Translations under genes and position numbers: made by a program | Assembly: GCA_902540235.1 (NCBI GenBank) | Contig: CACBLI010000007.1 | Coordinates: 1 to 64,000, forward strand | Source of the DNA: an uncultured Pelagibacteraceae bacterium | GTDB taxonomy: Bacteria > Pseudomonadota > Alphaproteobacteria > Pelagibacterales > Pelagibacteraceae | DNA: 64,000 nucleotides | Direction: 5' to 3' | Part shown: positions 11,340 to 21,257 of the stretch, piece by piece | How positions within the stretch are numbered: position 1 is the stretch's first letter | Layout of the letters: each line of letters starts with the position of its first letter | The notes under the pieces: generated by a model | Seen by the model: only the letters and a program-made list of their open reading frames with translations | The model's database searches: none | Told to the model about the DNA's origin: nothing

Positions 11340-12511
11340 CTATCAACCTCTCCAAAAACTATATCAAGAGAGCCGAGTACGGCAGGAACATCGGCTAACA
11401 TATGACCTTTTATTAAATAGTCCATTGATTGTAAATGTGAAAACCCTGGGGCTCTAATTTTACATTTATAAGGTTTACTTGACCCATCAGAAATTAAATA
11501 TACTCCAAATTCACCCTTTGGTGCCTCAACAGCAGTATAAATTTCATCTTTAGGCACACGATAACCCTCTGTAAATAATTTGAAGTGATGAATTAAAGCC
11601 TCCATTGATTGTTTAATTTCAGCTTTTGATGGAGGAGATATTTTTCCATCAAAGGTTTTGATAGGTCCTTTTTCCATTTTTGCTAGGCACTGCTTAATAA
11701 TTGAAACACTCTCTTTCATTTCCTCAATTCTACACAAGTATCTATCATAACAATCGCCATTTTTACCAACAGGAATTTTAAATTCCAATAGATTATAACA
11801 ATCATATGGTTGTGATTTTCTAAGGTCCCATGGAATACCTGACCCTCTAATCATCACACCACTGAAAGAATAATCGAGCGCATCCTCTTTTGAAACTATT
11901 CCAATATCGACATTTCTTTGTTTAAATATTCTATTATCAGTTAAAAGATTTTCTAAATCATCAATTATTTTTGGGAAGGTCTCACAAAATTTTGCAATAT
12001 CTTTTTCTAAACCAGCAGGTAAATCTTGATGGACACCACCGGCTCTAAAGTAATTTGCATGTAATCTTGATCCAGAGGCACGTTCATAAAAAGTCATTAA
12101 TGTTTCTCTTTCCTCAAAACCCCACAATGATGGAGTTAAAGCACCCACATCTAAGGCTTGAGTAGTAACGTTCAATATATGACTTAATATTCTCCCAATC
12201 TCACAAAACATTACTCTTATATATTGAGCTCTTATTGGCACATCAATTTTTAAAATTTTCTCAATAGCCAAAGCAAAAGCATGTTCTTGGTTCATGGGTG
12301 CAACATAGTCAAGTCGATCAAAGTAAGGAACGGCTTGCATGTATGTTTTGTTCTCTATTAATTTTTCTGTTCCACGGTGCAGTAAACCAATATGAGGATC
12401 AGCTTTTTCAACAACTTCACCATCTAGTTCTAGTATCAGTCTTAGCACACCATGAGCTGCAGGATGTTGTGGACCAAAATTTAAATTTAAATTTTTAATT
12501 TTTTTTGTCAT
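11336..12511 (-). CDS. nuoD: NADH-quinone oxidoreductase subunit D
   Basis: A 391-residue peripheral-arm subunit related to the large subunit of NiFe hydrogenases that forms the quinone head-group site together with NuoB. The start [15 protein letters not shown] carries the quinone-site His. [27 protein letters not shown] and the C-terminal [13 protein letters not shown] all match the family. It is separate from nuoC, as in most alphaproteobacteria, and overlaps it by 17 bases. Confidence 0.97.
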   Translation of the reverse strand: MTKKIKNLNLNFGPQHPAAHGVLRLILELDGEVVEKADPHIGLLHRGTEKLIENKTYMQAVPYFDRLDYVAPMNQEHAFALAIEKILKIDVPIRAQYIRVMFCEIGRILSHILNVTTQALDVGALTPSLWGFEERETLMTFYERASGSRLHANYFRAGGVHQDLPAGLEKDIAKFCETFPKIIDDLENLLTDNRIFKQRNVDIGIVSKEDALDYSFSGVMIRGSGIPWDLRKSQPYDCYNLLEFKIPVGKNGDCYDRYLCRIEEMKESVSIIKQCLAKMEKGPIKTFDGKISPPSKAEIKQSMEALIHHFKLFTEGYRVPKDEIYTAVEAPKGEFGVYLISDGSSKPYKCKIRAPGFSHLQSMDYLIKGHMLADVPAVLGSLDIVFGEVDR

Positions 12512-13100
12512 TAGTCTCTGTTATCTCTTTAATATATTCTGTTCCTTCCCAAGGACTTTCATAATCAAAATTTCTATAGTTTTGCTCTAATTTTACTTGT
12601 TCATTAACAACTTTTTTTTTTTCTTCACTGTATCTTACCTCTGTATGACCAGTCAGAGGAAAATCTTTTCTAAGCGGATGTCCCTCAAAACCATAATCTG
12701 TAAGTATTCTTCTTAAATCTGGATGGTCCTTAAAGTTTACACCATACATATCAAATACCTCTCTTTCCATCCAATTAGCTGATGGAAAAATAGAAGTTAA
12801 GGAAGATATAACTTCGTTCTCGTTAATAAAATAACTTAAAATCATTCTCTGATTAAATTCATGACTTAAAAACAAATATACAATTTTAAATCTTTTAGTT
12901 TCCTCTGGGTAATCAACAACTGTAATATCAATAAGTTGTCTAAATTTAATATCTTGATCCGTTTTTATAAATAAAACTACTTCAATTAAATCTTCCTTAT
13001 CAATTTCAACATAAACTTGTTCATGTTTTACATAAGTCTTATTTATTTTTGTTGTAAGTTCTGAATTTATTTTTTTTTCTAAATCAATTAAATTTTTCAT
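12495..13100 (-). CDS. nuoC: NADH-quinone oxidoreductase subunit C
   Basis: A 201-residue 30-kDa-type subunit of complex I that stabilises NuoD and NuoB at the quinone module. The signature [20 protein letters not shown] followed by [20 protein letters not shown] is present. It sits one base downstream of nuoB and overlaps nuoD. It contains no cofactor ligands, as expected for the family. Confidence 0.95.
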   Translation of the reverse strand: MKNLIDLEKKINSELTTKINKTYVKHEQVYVEIDKEDLIEVVLFIKTDQDIKFRQLIDITVVDYPEETKRFKIVYLFLSHEFNQRMILSYFINENEVISSLTSIFPSANWMEREVFDMYGVNFKDHPDLRRILTDYGFEGHPLRKDFPLTGHTEVRYSEEKKKVVNEQVKLEQNYRNFDYESPWEGTEYIKEITETNDKKN

Positions 13101-13101
13101 T

Positions 13102-13617
13102 TTATCTGTTAAAAGAACCTTTGTTTCTAATTTTTTTTTGTAGTTGCATTATTCCATATAATAAAGCTTCAGCTGAAGGTGGGCACCCTGGCACATAAAC
13201 ATCAACAGGTACAATACGATCGCAACCTCTAACAACAGAATAGGAATAATGATAATAACCTCCGCCATTAGCACAACTTCCCATCGATATAACATATCTA
13301 GGTTCAGGCATTTGATCATAAACTTTTCTTAATGCCGGTGCCATCTTATTTGTTAGAGTTCCTGCAACAATCATAACATCGGACTGTCTTGGTGATCCTC
13401 TTGGAGCAGCGCCAAATCTTTCAAGATCATATCTTGGCATTGCAGTCTGCATCATTTCCACTGCACAACAAGCAAGCCCAAAGGTCATCCAATGTAAAGA
13501 GCCAGATCTTGACCAATTAATTAAATTTTCTAAAGAAGTTGTGATGAAACCGTTCTTACCAAAATCTTCTGCAAGTTTTTTAAACTCATCAGGAACTTTA
13601 TCTAATTTGTTATTCAT
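13102..13617 (-). CDS. nuoB: NADH-quinone oxidoreductase subunit B (cluster N2)
   Basis: A roughly 171-residue subunit carrying the terminal 4Fe-4S cluster N2, which reduces quinone. Ligands are visible as the tandem Cys in [10 protein letters not shown], the Cys in [10 protein letters not shown] and the Cys in [15 protein letters not shown] prefer the ATG at 13617 ([12 protein letters not shown]). The longer ORF up to 13659 only reads back over the nuoA tail and adds 14 atypical residues. Confidence 0.96.
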   Translation of the reverse strand: MNNKLDKVPDEFKKLAEDFGKNGFITTSLENLINWSRSGSLHWMTFGLACCAVEMMQTAMPRYDLERFGAAPRGSPRQSDVMIVAGTLTNKMAPALRKVYDQMPEPRYVISMGSCANGGGYYHYSYSVVRGCDRIVPVDVYVPGCPPSAEALLYGIMQLQKKIRNKGSFNR

Positions 13618-13628
13618 TTTAAAAAATT

Positions 13629-13997
13629 TTATTCCCAGTCTAATGCACCTTTTTTCCATTCATAAATAAACCCAATTGTTAGTATGAATAAAAAAATCAT
13701 CATTGACGTAAAACCTAAAATACCGATATTTCCCAAAGAAATTGCCCAAGGAAATAAAAATGCAATTTCAAGGTCAAAAATAATAAAAAGTATTGCAACA
13801 AGATAAAATCTTACATCAAATTCCATTCTTGAGTCTTGAAATGGTTCAAAACCACATTCGTAAGCTGATAACTTTTCAGGATCTGGATTTTTTGGAGATA
13901 AGATGAAATTAATAACTATAAAAGCACAGCTTAAACCTAACGCTATAATTAAGAACAATATTATTGGTAAATAATCTTTTAAAAAATCCGCAGTCAT
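13629..13997 (-). CDS. nuoA: NADH-quinone oxidoreductase subunit A
   Basis: A 122-residue protein with three membrane helices, the first gene of the nuo operon. The family motif [20 protein letters not shown] is complete, including the Cys of the switch loop near the quinone site. About 105 bp separate it from tRNA-Asp upstream. This gap is AT-rich and should contain the operon promoter, but I could not pick one convincing -35/-10 pair. Confidence 0.95.
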   Translation of the reverse strand: MTADFLKDYLPIILFLIIALGLSCAFIVINFILSPKNPDPEKLSAYECGFEPFQDSRMEFDVRFYLVAILFIIFDLEIAFLFPWAISLGNIGILGFTSMMIFLFILTIGFIYEWKKGALDWE

Positions 13998-14102
13998 GGT
14001 CGAATATATATCATTTTTTATAGCCAGATGAAGTGGTGTTAGGTCACATTCTTCAAAATATACGGCTTAATTCATAAATATTATTAGCCGTTTGCAGGAA
14101 AG

Positions 14103-14179
14103 TGGCGGGAGTGAAGGGACTCGAACCCTCGACCTATCGCGTGACAGGCGATCGCTCTAACCAACTGAGCTACACCCCC
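14103..14179 (-). tRNA. tRNA-Asp (GTC)
   Basis: A 77-nt cloverleaf on the minus strand. The 7-bp acceptor stem GGGGGTG/CACTCCC has one G-T pair. The anticodon arm ATCGC-CTGTCAC-GCGAT gives anticodon GTC. The T loop TTCGAGT is standard, and CCA is encoded at 14103-14105. It lies between nuoA and tRNA-Val in the same direction. Confidence 0.97.
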
Positions 14180-14193
14180 ACTTTTGATTCTTT

Positions 14194-14269
14194 TGGTGGG
14201 CAGTAAAGGACTCGAACCTTTGACCCCCTCGGTGTAAACGAGATGCTCTACCAACTGAGCTAACCGCCC
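14194..14269 (-). tRNA. tRNA-Val (TAC)
   Basis: A 76-nt cloverleaf on the minus strand. Acceptor GGGCGGT pairs with ACTGCCC, anticodon arm TCTCG-TTTACAC-CGAGG gives anticodon TAC, the T arm is AAAGG-TTCGAGT-CCTTT, and CCA is encoded. It sits 14 bp upstream of tRNA-Asp, so the two are probably co-transcribed. Confidence 0.97.
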
Positions 14270-14345
14270 TTAACCAAAAATATTGTCTTATATCTATTAG
14301 TACAACAAGGTCAAGTTCAATTAATTATTAAAAATGGCTAAAAAA

Positions 14346-15020
14346 TTATTTTTTAACAATAAAATTAAAACCACTACATTGTTTAAGATTTTTTTCATTA
14401 TTTGAAAGCTTATCTAAATAAATGTTAATATTTGTTTTTTCCATATATTTTTTCCATCTACCTGCAAACATCATATTGAATGATGATGATATTCTTCCCC
14501 TAACAGGATACAGCTCAACATAGTTAAAATCTTTGAATAAATAAGCTAAAGCATCTTTTGAAAATCTAAAGTAATCTTGAAATTTTAAATCTGAAGGTGC
14601 ATGATAATAAAAAAGATATGGCACATATCCGTAAATTTTTCCATTTTCCTTTAGCATTTTTTTTAAATTTGAAACTGCTTTAAATGGATCATAAACATGT
14701 TCAAGGATAGCTATACAAATAATTTTGTCGTACTTATTTTCTAATTCTGTTACCTCAGAACATATATCACATACTATATCCGGATATGATCCGAAATCAT
14801 TAACGTCTAAAGTCTCTATATTTTTGCAAATAATCTTTTCATGTTTATCTCTCATTGCTTTACCAATATCTAAAACCTCATCTTTGATATCGATGTCTTC
14901 AAGAATACGATCTCTAAAATCTTTATTATTTTCTAAATAAAAATTATTAATTTTTAATTTTTCAATTAAAGCAATGAGTTTATTATTAGTTTCTAAAGGC
15001 TTTCCGATTATTTTTTTCAT
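14346..15020 (-). CDS. Class I SAM-dependent methyltransferase, substrate unknown
   Basis: A 224-residue protein with a Rossmann methyltransferase layout: DEVLDIGKAMRDK resembles motif I (residues about 47-60), followed by CDICSEVTELENKYDKIICIAILEHVYDPFKAV, a motif of the UbiE/Methyltransf_11 type in which the last Asp/Glu-His follows the central strand. Motif I lacks the usual GxGxG, so cofactor binding may be unusual. It stands alone between tRNA-Val and lon. Related SAR11 proteins occur in surface-polysaccharide regions, but nothing here fixes the substrate. Confidence 0.7.
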   Translation of the reverse strand: MKKIIGKPLETNNKLIALIEKLKINNFYLENNKDFRDRILEDIDIKDEVLDIGKAMRDKHEKIICKNIETLDVNDFGSYPDIVCDICSEVTELENKYDKIICIAILEHVYDPFKAVSNLKKMLKENGKIYGYVPYLFYYHAPSDLKFQDYFRFSKDALAYLFKDFNYVELYPVRGRISSSFNMMFAGRWKKYMEKTNINIYLDKLSNNEKNLKQCSGFNFIVKK

Positions 15021-15088
15021 ATATTAAGACAATAACACAAATGATATATAAAAATCTTACAAAAAATTATGAACTATGAAATATTTAA

Positions 15089-17467
15089 TTATTGTATACT
15101 AGCCTGAGATTTATCGTCTTTTTTGGTTAAATCAACCTCAACCCAATCTGTTTTTTTTAGTTCTTTTGTTAAAGCAATTTTCAAAACTTCATCTGCATAT
15201 TCAATCGGTGTGATTTTAATCTCATCAGTAATCTTTTTTGGCATATCCACTAAATCTTTTTCATTTTCTTTTGGAATTAAAACTTCTTTAATTCCAGCTC
15301 TGTGAGCTGCCAATAATTTTTCTTTTAATCCACCAATCTGAAGGACTTGTCCTGTGATCGTAACTTCACCCGTCATTGCAATATCCTTTTTTACTGGGAT
15401 ATTTGTTAAAGACGATACTATAGAAGTGACCATACCAATCCCAGCGGATGGTCCGTCTTTAGGAGTTGCTCCCTCTGGAACATGTATATGAAAATCTTTT
15501 TTTTCAAATGAAGGAGGTATTATTCCATATTCTAAACATTTCGATCTCACAAAAGACTTTGCTGCTTTGACCGACTCTTGCATTACATCACCAAGTTTTC
15601 CTGTGATTTGCATTCTGCCTTTGCCTGGCATTGTGACAGTTTCAATTTTTAAAATTTCACCCCCATATTCTGTCCAAGCTAAACCAGTTACTATACCTAC
15701 TCTATTTTCACTTTCTAATTCACCAGACTTATATTTTGCTACACCGAGAAAATCTTGGAGATTTTTTTTCTCTACTACTACCTCTTTTTTTTCTCCCGAA
15801 ACAATTTTTTTTACAACCTTACGAGCAACTTTTGAGATTTCTCTCTCTAAATTTCTAACACCAGACTCCTTTGTATAATTTCTGATTATTTCTTTAATAA
15901 CATCATCCCCAAGCTTCATTTCTTGATCTTTGACGCCATTATCTTTTATCTGCTTTGGTAATAAGTATTTATTTGCAATATTTAGTTTTTCATCTTCAGT
16001 ATATCCTGCCAATCTAATCACCTCCATTCTATCTAGTAATGGAGGTAAAATATTTAATGTGTTTGCAGTAGTGACAAACATTACATCTGATAGATCATAA
16101 TCAACTTCCAAATAATGATCATTAAAGTTTGTGTTTTGCTCTGGGTCTAACGCCTCAAGCAAAGCAGACGAGGGATCTCCCCTATAATCGTTTCCGATTT
16201 TATCTATTTCATCTAAAAGTATAAGTGGATTTTTAGTTCCAGCTTTTTTCATCATTTGGATTATCTTGCCAGGTAATGATCCTATATAGGTTCTTCTATG
16301 TCCTCTAATTTCAGCTTCATCTCTCATGCCACCAACCGACATTCTAACAAATTCTCTATTTGTAGCTTTGGCAATAGATTTTCCTAAGGAAGTTTTGCCA
16401 ACACCAGGGGGTCCTACTAAACACAGAATAGGTCCTTTTATTTTGCCCATTCTTTTTTGAACAGCTAAAAATTCGATTATTCTTTCTTTAATTTTTTCTA
16501 ATCCAAAATGATCTTTGTCTAAAATATTGAGGGCTTTATTCAAATCAATATCAACTTCACTTTTTTTAAACCATGGCAAATCTATCATCCAATCAAGATA
16601 GTTTCTCACAACTGTAGCTTCTGCTGACATGGGACTCATGTTTTTTAACTTCTTCAATTCTTGAAGACATTTTTTTTCAATATCTTTAGGCATTTTAGCT
16701 TTTAGAATAGATTTATTTAGATTTGCACTTTCATCTTTACCGTCTTCAATTTCGCCAAGTTCTTTTTGGATCGCTTTGAGTTGTTCGTTTAAATAATACT
16801 CTCTTTGGGTTTTTTCCATTTGAGTTTTAACTCTACCTCTAATTCTTTTTTCAACACCAATAATACTTGTTTCATTTTCCATGATCTTAATTATTAAATT
16901 AAGTCTTTTCTTAATATCTAAAGTTTCAAAAATTTGTTGTTTTTCTGAAATAGAAGCTGACAAATGTGAAGCTATATTATCACCAATCTGAGATGGATCT
17001 TTTAATTGCTTTATGTTGTTTATAGTATCGCTAGAAATTTTTTTATTTATTGATGTTAATTTTTCTAATCTTCTTAAAGCTGTAACAGCTAATGGGTAAA
17101 GATCCTCATCTTTTTCATTTTCATCTTTAGCATGTGAATAATCACAAGTTATAAAATTTTCATTGTCATTAAATTCAAGAATTTTTACTCTCTTCATACC
17201 CTCAACTAAAACCTTTACTGTCCCATCTGGAAGTTTTAAAAGTTGTAAAATATTACCTTCACAACCTTGTAAAAAAATATCATTTTTCTTAGGGTCATCA
17301 ATTTCTGAATTTTTTTGTGTTACTAGAATAATTTTCTTCTCTTTCTTCATCACCTCGTTGAGTGCTGAGATAGATTTATCTCGCCCAACAAACAAAGGAA
17401 TTACCATACTTGGAAATACTACAATATCTCTCAAAGGTAATAGCGGTAATGTAAATTTGATATCCAT
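15089..17467 (-). CDS. lon: ATP-dependent Lon protease
   Basis: A 792-residue cytosolic AAA+ serine protease that degrades misfolded and regulatory proteins. Domains in order are the N-terminal substrate-binding LAN domain (LPLLPLRDIVVFPSMVIPL), a coiled coil around residues 180-240, the AAA+ module with Walker A GPPGVGKTSLGKS and Walker B LILLDEIDKIG, and the C-terminal protease domain with the catalytic Ser in PKDGPSAGIGM and the catalytic Lys further on. Length is typical. It is the last gene of the tig-clpP-clpX-lon run; the 60-bp gap to clpX holds no clear terminator. Confidence 0.97.
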   Translation of the reverse strand: MDIKFTLPLLPLRDIVVFPSMVIPLFVGRDKSISALNEVMKKEKKIILVTQKNSEIDDPKKNDIFLQGCEGNILQLLKLPDGTVKVLVEGMKRVKILEFNDNENFITCDYSHAKDENEKDEDLYPLAVTALRRLEKLTSINKKISSDTINNIKQLKDPSQIGDNIASHLSASISEKQQIFETLDIKKRLNLIIKIMENETSIIGVEKRIRGRVKTQMEKTQREYYLNEQLKAIQKELGEIEDGKDESANLNKSILKAKMPKDIEKKCLQELKKLKNMSPMSAEATVVRNYLDWMIDLPWFKKSEVDIDLNKALNILDKDHFGLEKIKERIIEFLAVQKRMGKIKGPILCLVGPPGVGKTSLGKSIAKATNREFVRMSVGGMRDEAEIRGHRRTYIGSLPGKIIQMMKKAGTKNPLILLDEIDKIGNDYRGDPSSALLEALDPEQNTNFNDHYLEVDYDLSDVMFVTTANTLNILPPLLDRMEVIRLAGYTEDEKLNIANKYLLPKQIKDNGVKDQEMKLGDDVIKEIIRNYTKESGVRNLEREISKVARKVVKKIVSGEKKEVVVEKKNLQDFLGVAKYKSGELESENRVGIVTGLAWTEYGGEILKIETVTMPGKGRMQITGKLGDVMQESVKAAKSFVRSKCLEYGIIPPSFEKKDFHIHVPEGATPKDGPSAGIGMVTSIVSSLTNIPVKKDIAMTGEVTITGQVLQIGGLKEKLLAAHRAGIKEVLIPKENEKDLVDMPKKITDEIKITPIEYADEVLKIALTKELKKTDWVEVDLTKKDDKSQASIQ

Positions 17468-17527
17468 ATGCTAAATATGGATATTAAATAAAATATTGCA
17501 ATAGATTTTTATGACTTATTAAGGATA

Positions 17528-18799
17528 TTAAGCCGCTGTTGTTTTACTAGATTTAACTGAGCTCGAATCACCTTTTGAATGAATCAATATTGGCTCTGAA
17601 AGTCCTTTTGCAGAATTCGCATCAACAATTATCTCTTGAATATTTTCCATTCCTGGTAATTCATACATGGTTTTCAATAAAATGTTTTCCATTATTGCTC
17701 TTAAACCTCTAGCTCCAGTTTTCTTCTTGATTGCTTTTGTAGCAATTTCTTTTAAAGCATTTTCTTTAAAAGTTAATTTAACTCCATCCAATTTAAACAA
17801 TTCTTGAAATTGTTTTGTTAAGGAATTTTTTGGTTCTTGAATTATTCTAATTAAAGATTTAATGTCTAAATCCTCTAATGTCGCAATCATTGGAAGTCGT
17901 CCGATAAATTCAGGTATTAAACCATATTTTAATAAATCCTCTGGCTCTAATGCTTTCATCCACTCACCCGTTTTCTTATCTTGAGTATTTTTAACATCAG
18001 CACCAAATCCAATTGATGTACCTTTGTCTCTTTGCGAAATAATTTTTTCTAAACCTGCAAAAGCTCCACCACAAATAAATAAAATATTTGTAGTATCCAC
18101 CTGTAAAAATTCTTGCTGAGGATGTTTTCTTCCACCTTGAGGAGGAACACTTGCAATTGTACCTTCCATAATTTTAAGTAACGCCTGTTGAACGCCTTCG
18201 CCTGAAACATCTCTTGTTATAGATGGGTTTTCTGACTTTCTACTAATTTTATCTACTTCATCAATATAAACAATTCCTCTTTGAGCTTTTTCTACATTGT
18301 AGTCAGCTGCCTGTAAAAGTTTTAATATAATATTCTCAACATCTTCACCAACATAACCCGCTTCAGTTAAAGTTGTTGCATCAGCCATTGTAAAAGGTAC
18401 GTCAAGTATTCTTGCTAAAGTCTGTGCTAGTAAAGTTTTTCCACAGCCTGTTGGTCCCACAAGAAGAATATTCGATTTTGAGAGTTCGACATTTTTACTT
18501 GTTTTATTCTCATAATTTAGTCTTTTGTAATGATTGTGAACTGCAACAGAGAGAACTTTTTTTGCATGTCCTTGACCAATTACATAATCATCTAAAACTG
18601 TACAAATTTCTTTTGGAGATGGCAACCCATCCTGGTGTTTCACAAATGTATCTTTGTTCTCCTCTTTGATAATATCCATACAAAGCTCAACACACTCATC
18701 ACATATGAATACTGTAGGTCCAGCAATAAGTTTTCTGACTTCATGTTGGCTTTTTCCACAAAAGGAACAATAAAGAATATTTTTATTATTTGTGCTCAT
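17528..18799 (-). CDS. clpX: ATP-dependent Clp protease ATP-binding subunit ClpX
   Basis: A 423-residue AAA+ unfoldase that feeds substrates to ClpP. The N-terminal zinc-binding domain uses [11 protein letters not shown] and CDECVELC. Walker A is [13 protein letters not shown], Walker B is [10 protein letters not shown], and the ClpP-docking loop equivalent follows EFIGRLP. Length is normal. It is directly downstream of clpP with an 87-bp gap, the standard order. Confidence 0.97.
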   Translation of the reverse strand: MSTNNKNILYCSFCGKSQHEVRKLIAGPTVFICDECVELCMDIIKEENKDTFVKHQDGLPSPKEICTVLDDYVIGQGHAKKVLSVAVHNHYKRLNYENKTSKNVELSKSNILLVGPTGCGKTLLAQTLARILDVPFTMADATTLTEAGYVGEDVENIILKLLQAADYNVEKAQRGIVYIDEVDKISRKSENPSITRDVSGEGVQQALLKIMEGTIASVPPQGGRKHPQQEFLQVDTTNILFICGGAFAGLEKIISQRDKGTSIGFGADVKNTQDKKTGEWMKALEPEDLLKYGLIPEFIGRLPMIATLEDLDIKSLIRIIQEPKNSLTKQFQELFKLDGVKLTFKENALKEIATKAIKKKTGARGLRAIMENILLKTMYELPGMENIQEIIVDANSAKGLSEPILIHSKGDSSSVKSSKTTAA

Positions 18800-18886
18800 A
18801 ATTTTAAACGAATCAATACTAATACTTTATTATAAAGGAGTTTGTGTTATCAAGTTCTATTATTAGTTGTTACAATATGTAGTGTT

Positions 18887-19498
18887 TTAAGATCTTTTCT
18901 CAACAACTTCATCTACCAATCCAAAGTCCTTTGCAACAGCAGCTGTCATAAAATTATCTCTTTCAAGAGCAGATTTTATTTCTTCAACTGATTTACCTGT
19001 ATGTTTTGAGTAAATCTCATTCAATCTTTTTTTTAAATCTAAAACCTCTTTTGCATGAATTTCAATATCTGTGGCCTGCCCTTGAAAACCGGCTGAGGGC
19101 TGATGAACCATAATTCTAGAATTTGGTAATGAAAATCTTTTACCTTTACTACCTGCAGCCAATAAAAAAGACCCCATTGATGCAGCTTGACCAATGCATA
19201 AAGTTGAAATTTCTGGTTTGATATATTGCATTGTATCATAAATACCTAAACCTGCTGTTACTAACCCGCCTGGACTATTTATATAAAAATAAATTTCTTT
19301 TTTAGGATCCTCAGCTTCCAAAAACAAAAGTTGTGCAGTTACTAATGAAGCAACGTTATCATTAATTTGACCAGTTAAAAAAATTATTCTTTCCTTTAAA
19401 AGTCTAGAATAAATATCATAGGCTCTTTCACCTTTGTTAGATTGTTCAACAACCATAGGGACAAGAGTGTTCATGTGTTCAGCAATTTTTGTTGTCAT
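18887..19498 (-). CDS. clpP: ATP-dependent Clp protease proteolytic subunit
   Basis: A 203-residue serine peptidase that forms the tetradecameric chamber used by ClpX. The catalytic triad is visible: Ser in [14 protein letters not shown], His in [14 protein letters not shown], and Asp in the later segment around [13 protein letters not shown] short propeptide precedes [16 protein letters not shown]. It lies 32 bp downstream of tig in the conserved order tig-clpP-clpX-lon. Confidence 0.97.
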   Translation of the reverse strand: MTTKIAEHMNTLVPMVVEQSNKGERAYDIYSRLLKERIIFLTGQINDNVASLVTAQLLFLEAEDPKKEIYFYINSPGGLVTAGLGIYDTMQYIKPEISTLCIGQAASMGSFLLAAGSKGKRFSLPNSRIMVHQPSAGFQGQATDIEIHAKEVLDLKKRLNEIYSKHTGKSVEEIKSALERDNFMTAAVAKDFGLVDEVVEKRS

Positions 19499-19530
19499 AA
19501 GTTGATTCGTTTTACTTATACAACTTGTGC

Positions 19531-20955
19531 TTACTTTTTGCTAACTTTTTTTGTTTTAGGTTTTGATTTAGCTGTTTTTACTGAAGTTTTTTTGGTAGGA
19601 GATTTTTTTGCTTCTACTTTTTTATTATTTGAATCTTTTTTCTCATTTAAGACATTATTCTCTGTTTTTTGTGACTCCTTCAAAATTTTTTCAGCCTCAT
19701 CTTTTGTGACTTCTTTTAAGCTCCCTTTTGCTTTTTCTTTGATAGCAGATATGATTTTTTCTTCATAAACGGTGCCCCTTAAACTTGCCAAGGCTGATTT
19801 ATTTTTTTGATAAAAATCCATTACCATTTTTTCTTGCCCAGGCATCATTCTTATTTGTTTTTGTACTTCTGCTTGTAATTCTTGCTCTGTAACACTAATT
19901 TTATTTTGTTCGCCAAATTCATTGAGTATTAAACCTACTTTAATTCTTTTTTTTGCAACTTCTTCAAAATTCTTTTTACTTTTTTTTGCATCTTCTTCTT
20001 TCATGCCTTGCGAAAGTATCTTTACTTCTTCTCCAATTAAATTTTCTGGAATCTCGTTTACTTTAAATTTCTCTATTTCCTTTAAAATTTGATTTTTTGA
20101 GAGTCTATCTAATGAATTTTTATACTCATCGTTTATTTGTTTAGATATCAGCGACTTTAAATCTTTTAAATTTTTTGCTCCTAAATTTTTTGCAAATTCA
20201 TCATCTATAACTACTTTTTCAGGATGTTTGATTAAAGTAATCTTACAATTAAACTTCGCTTTTTTATTTACTAAATCTTTTTCTGGAAAGTTTTCTGGTA
20301 AAATAGCTTCAACTAGTTTTTCGTCACCTTTTTTTACACCAATTAATTGTTTATCAAAACCCTTTAAAAACAAATCTTTGCCTAATGTTAATTGTGTATT
20401 CTTGCCTTCATCTCCTTTAAATGGCTTGTCATCAACTGTTGCTTTGTAGTCAAATATTACTAGGTCTCCCTCTTTGGCTTTACTATCTTGGGGAGACTCT
20501 TTGAAATTAGGTTGATTTTTTGCAATTTCATTTATTCTTTTATCAGTTTCTTTTTCATCAATTTTAACTTTGTATTCGTTAAATTTAATGTTCTCTATAG
20601 ATTTAATCTCAACTTTAGGAAGTTCTGTTACAGAAATTATATATTCAAGTTCTTTGTCTTCCCCGTAGGTTTTAAGATCTAATTTTGGTTGTCCAGCAGG
20701 TTTAATTTTATTTTCCTCTAATGCCTTCGTTGAAGTTTCTTTAATAACCTTATCTAAAACTTCACCAAAGACAGCCTTACCAAATTGTCTTTTTAGAATT
20801 TCTTTAGGAACTTTGCCTGGTCTAAAACCTTTTAAATTAACTGTTCCTTTTATTTCCTCATATTTCTCGTCCATGTAATTACTCATGGTTTTCTTATCAA
20901 CGAATACTTTAAGATCTTTGTTTAAACCTTTTTTATTTTCTACAGTTACTTTCAT
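19531..20955 (-). CDS. tig: Trigger factor, ribosome-associated chaperone
   Basis: A 474-residue chaperone that binds nascent chains at the ribosome exit. It has the N-terminal ribosome-binding domain with the signature [11 protein letters not shown], a PPIase (FKBP-like) domain around residues 155-245 ([18 protein letters not shown]), and a helical C-terminal chaperone domain. The last 40 residues are a Lys/Thr/Ser-rich, disordered tail. The ATG is only 13 nt from the encoded CCA of the tRNA-Leu 3' half, and there is no good Shine-Dalgarno in that gap. In the original chromosome, tRNA-Leu and tig were probably one transcription unit, now interrupted by the prophage. Confidence 0.96.
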   Translation of the reverse strand: MKVTVENKKGLNKDLKVFVDKKTMSNYMDEKYEEIKGTVNLKGFRPGKVPKEILKRQFGKAVFGEVLDKVIKETSTKALEENKIKPAGQPKLDLKTYGEDKELEYIISVTELPKVEIKSIENIKFNEYKVKIDEKETDKRINEIAKNQPNFKESPQDSKAKEGDLVIFDYKATVDDKPFKGDEGKNTQLTLGKDLFLKGFDKQLIGVKKGDEKLVEAILPENFPEKDLVNKKAKFNCKITLIKHPEKVVIDDEFAKNLGAKNLKDLKSLISKQINDEYKNSLDRLSKNQILKEIEKFKVNEIPENLIGEEVKILSQGMKEEDAKKSKKNFEEVAKKRIKVGLILNEFGEQNKISVTEQELQAEVQKQIRMMPGQEKMVMDFYQKNKSALASLRGTVYEEKIISAIKEKAKGSLKEVTKDEAEKILKESQKTENNVLNEKKDSNNKKVEAKKSPTKKTSVKTAKSKPKTKKVSKK

Positions 20956-20968
20956 AAATTTTATTAAG

Positions 20969-21023
20969 TGGTAGGGCGAAAAGGACTCGAACCTTCACAG
21001 ATTGCTCTATTGGTTCCTAAGAC
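20969..21023 (-). pseudogene. 3' half of host tRNA-Leu (TAG), attL side
   Basis: On the minus strand this holds the anticodon loop CTTAGGA, the 3' anticodon stem ACCAA, a variable arm, the T arm GAAGG-TTCGAGT-CCTTT, the acceptor strand TCGCCCT, and an encoded CCA at 20969-20971. The 5' half is missing: sequence beyond 21023 is phage. The matching 5' half is 36.6 kb away at 57668-57706. Joined together they give a perfect anticodon stem TTGGT/ACCAA and a near-perfect acceptor stem, so this is a tRNA gene split by integration. Confidence 0.9.
21015..21023. repeat. attL core (9 bp)
   Basis: TCCTAAGAC here is repeated at 57668-57676 (attR). After one mismatch the next four bases AACG also match. 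The core covers the tRNA-Leu anticodon loop and the first stem bases, the usual position of a tyrosine-recombinase overlap region in a tRNA target. A third copy lies inside the phage tRNA-Leu at 21172-21180, because that tRNA has the same anticodon loop. Confidence 0.85.
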
Positions 21024-21125
21024 TAACGTATCTTACAAAACCTTTAACTACCAACACTCCTTTCTTCACCCATTGTATCAATGAATACAGTTTTGTATCC
21101 ATCATTGTATCCATTCTTTGACCAA

Positions 21126-21209
21126 TGGTAGGCGAGAGAAGACTCGAACTTCCACCTCTTTCGAGACCAGTTCCTAAGACTGGCGTGTCTACCGTTCCAC
21201 CACTCGCCC
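21126..21209 (-). tRNA. Phage-carried tRNA-Leu (TAG)
   Basis: A complete 84-nt class II tRNA. Acceptor is GGGCGAG/CTCGCCT with a G-T first pair, the D arm includes GGTAGAC, the anticodon arm CCAGT-CTTAGGA-ACTGG gives anticodon TAG, a long variable arm TCTCGAAAGAGG is present, the T loop is TTCGAGT, and CCA is encoded. It lies about 100 bp inside the left prophage end, next to the integrase. Its sequence differs clearly from the split host tRNA, but it reads the same codon, so it can replace the gene destroyed by integration. Confidence 0.95.
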
Positions 21210-21229
21210 AGAACATTGACAATTTGGAA

Positions 21230-21257
21230 GTTATACTCATCATTCTCTTTACTTCAA
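21230..21257 (-). promoter_or_regulatory. Probable sigma70-type promoter of the phage tRNA-Leu
   Basis: On the minus strand TTGAAG (21252-21257, overlapping the last integrase codons) is followed after 16 bp by TATAAC (21230-21235), and the tRNA 5' end is 21 bp downstream of the -10. This would let the host RNA polymerase make the replacement tRNA in the lysogen independently of phage regulation. It could also supply transcription into tig. Assigned by eye only. Confidence 0.5.
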
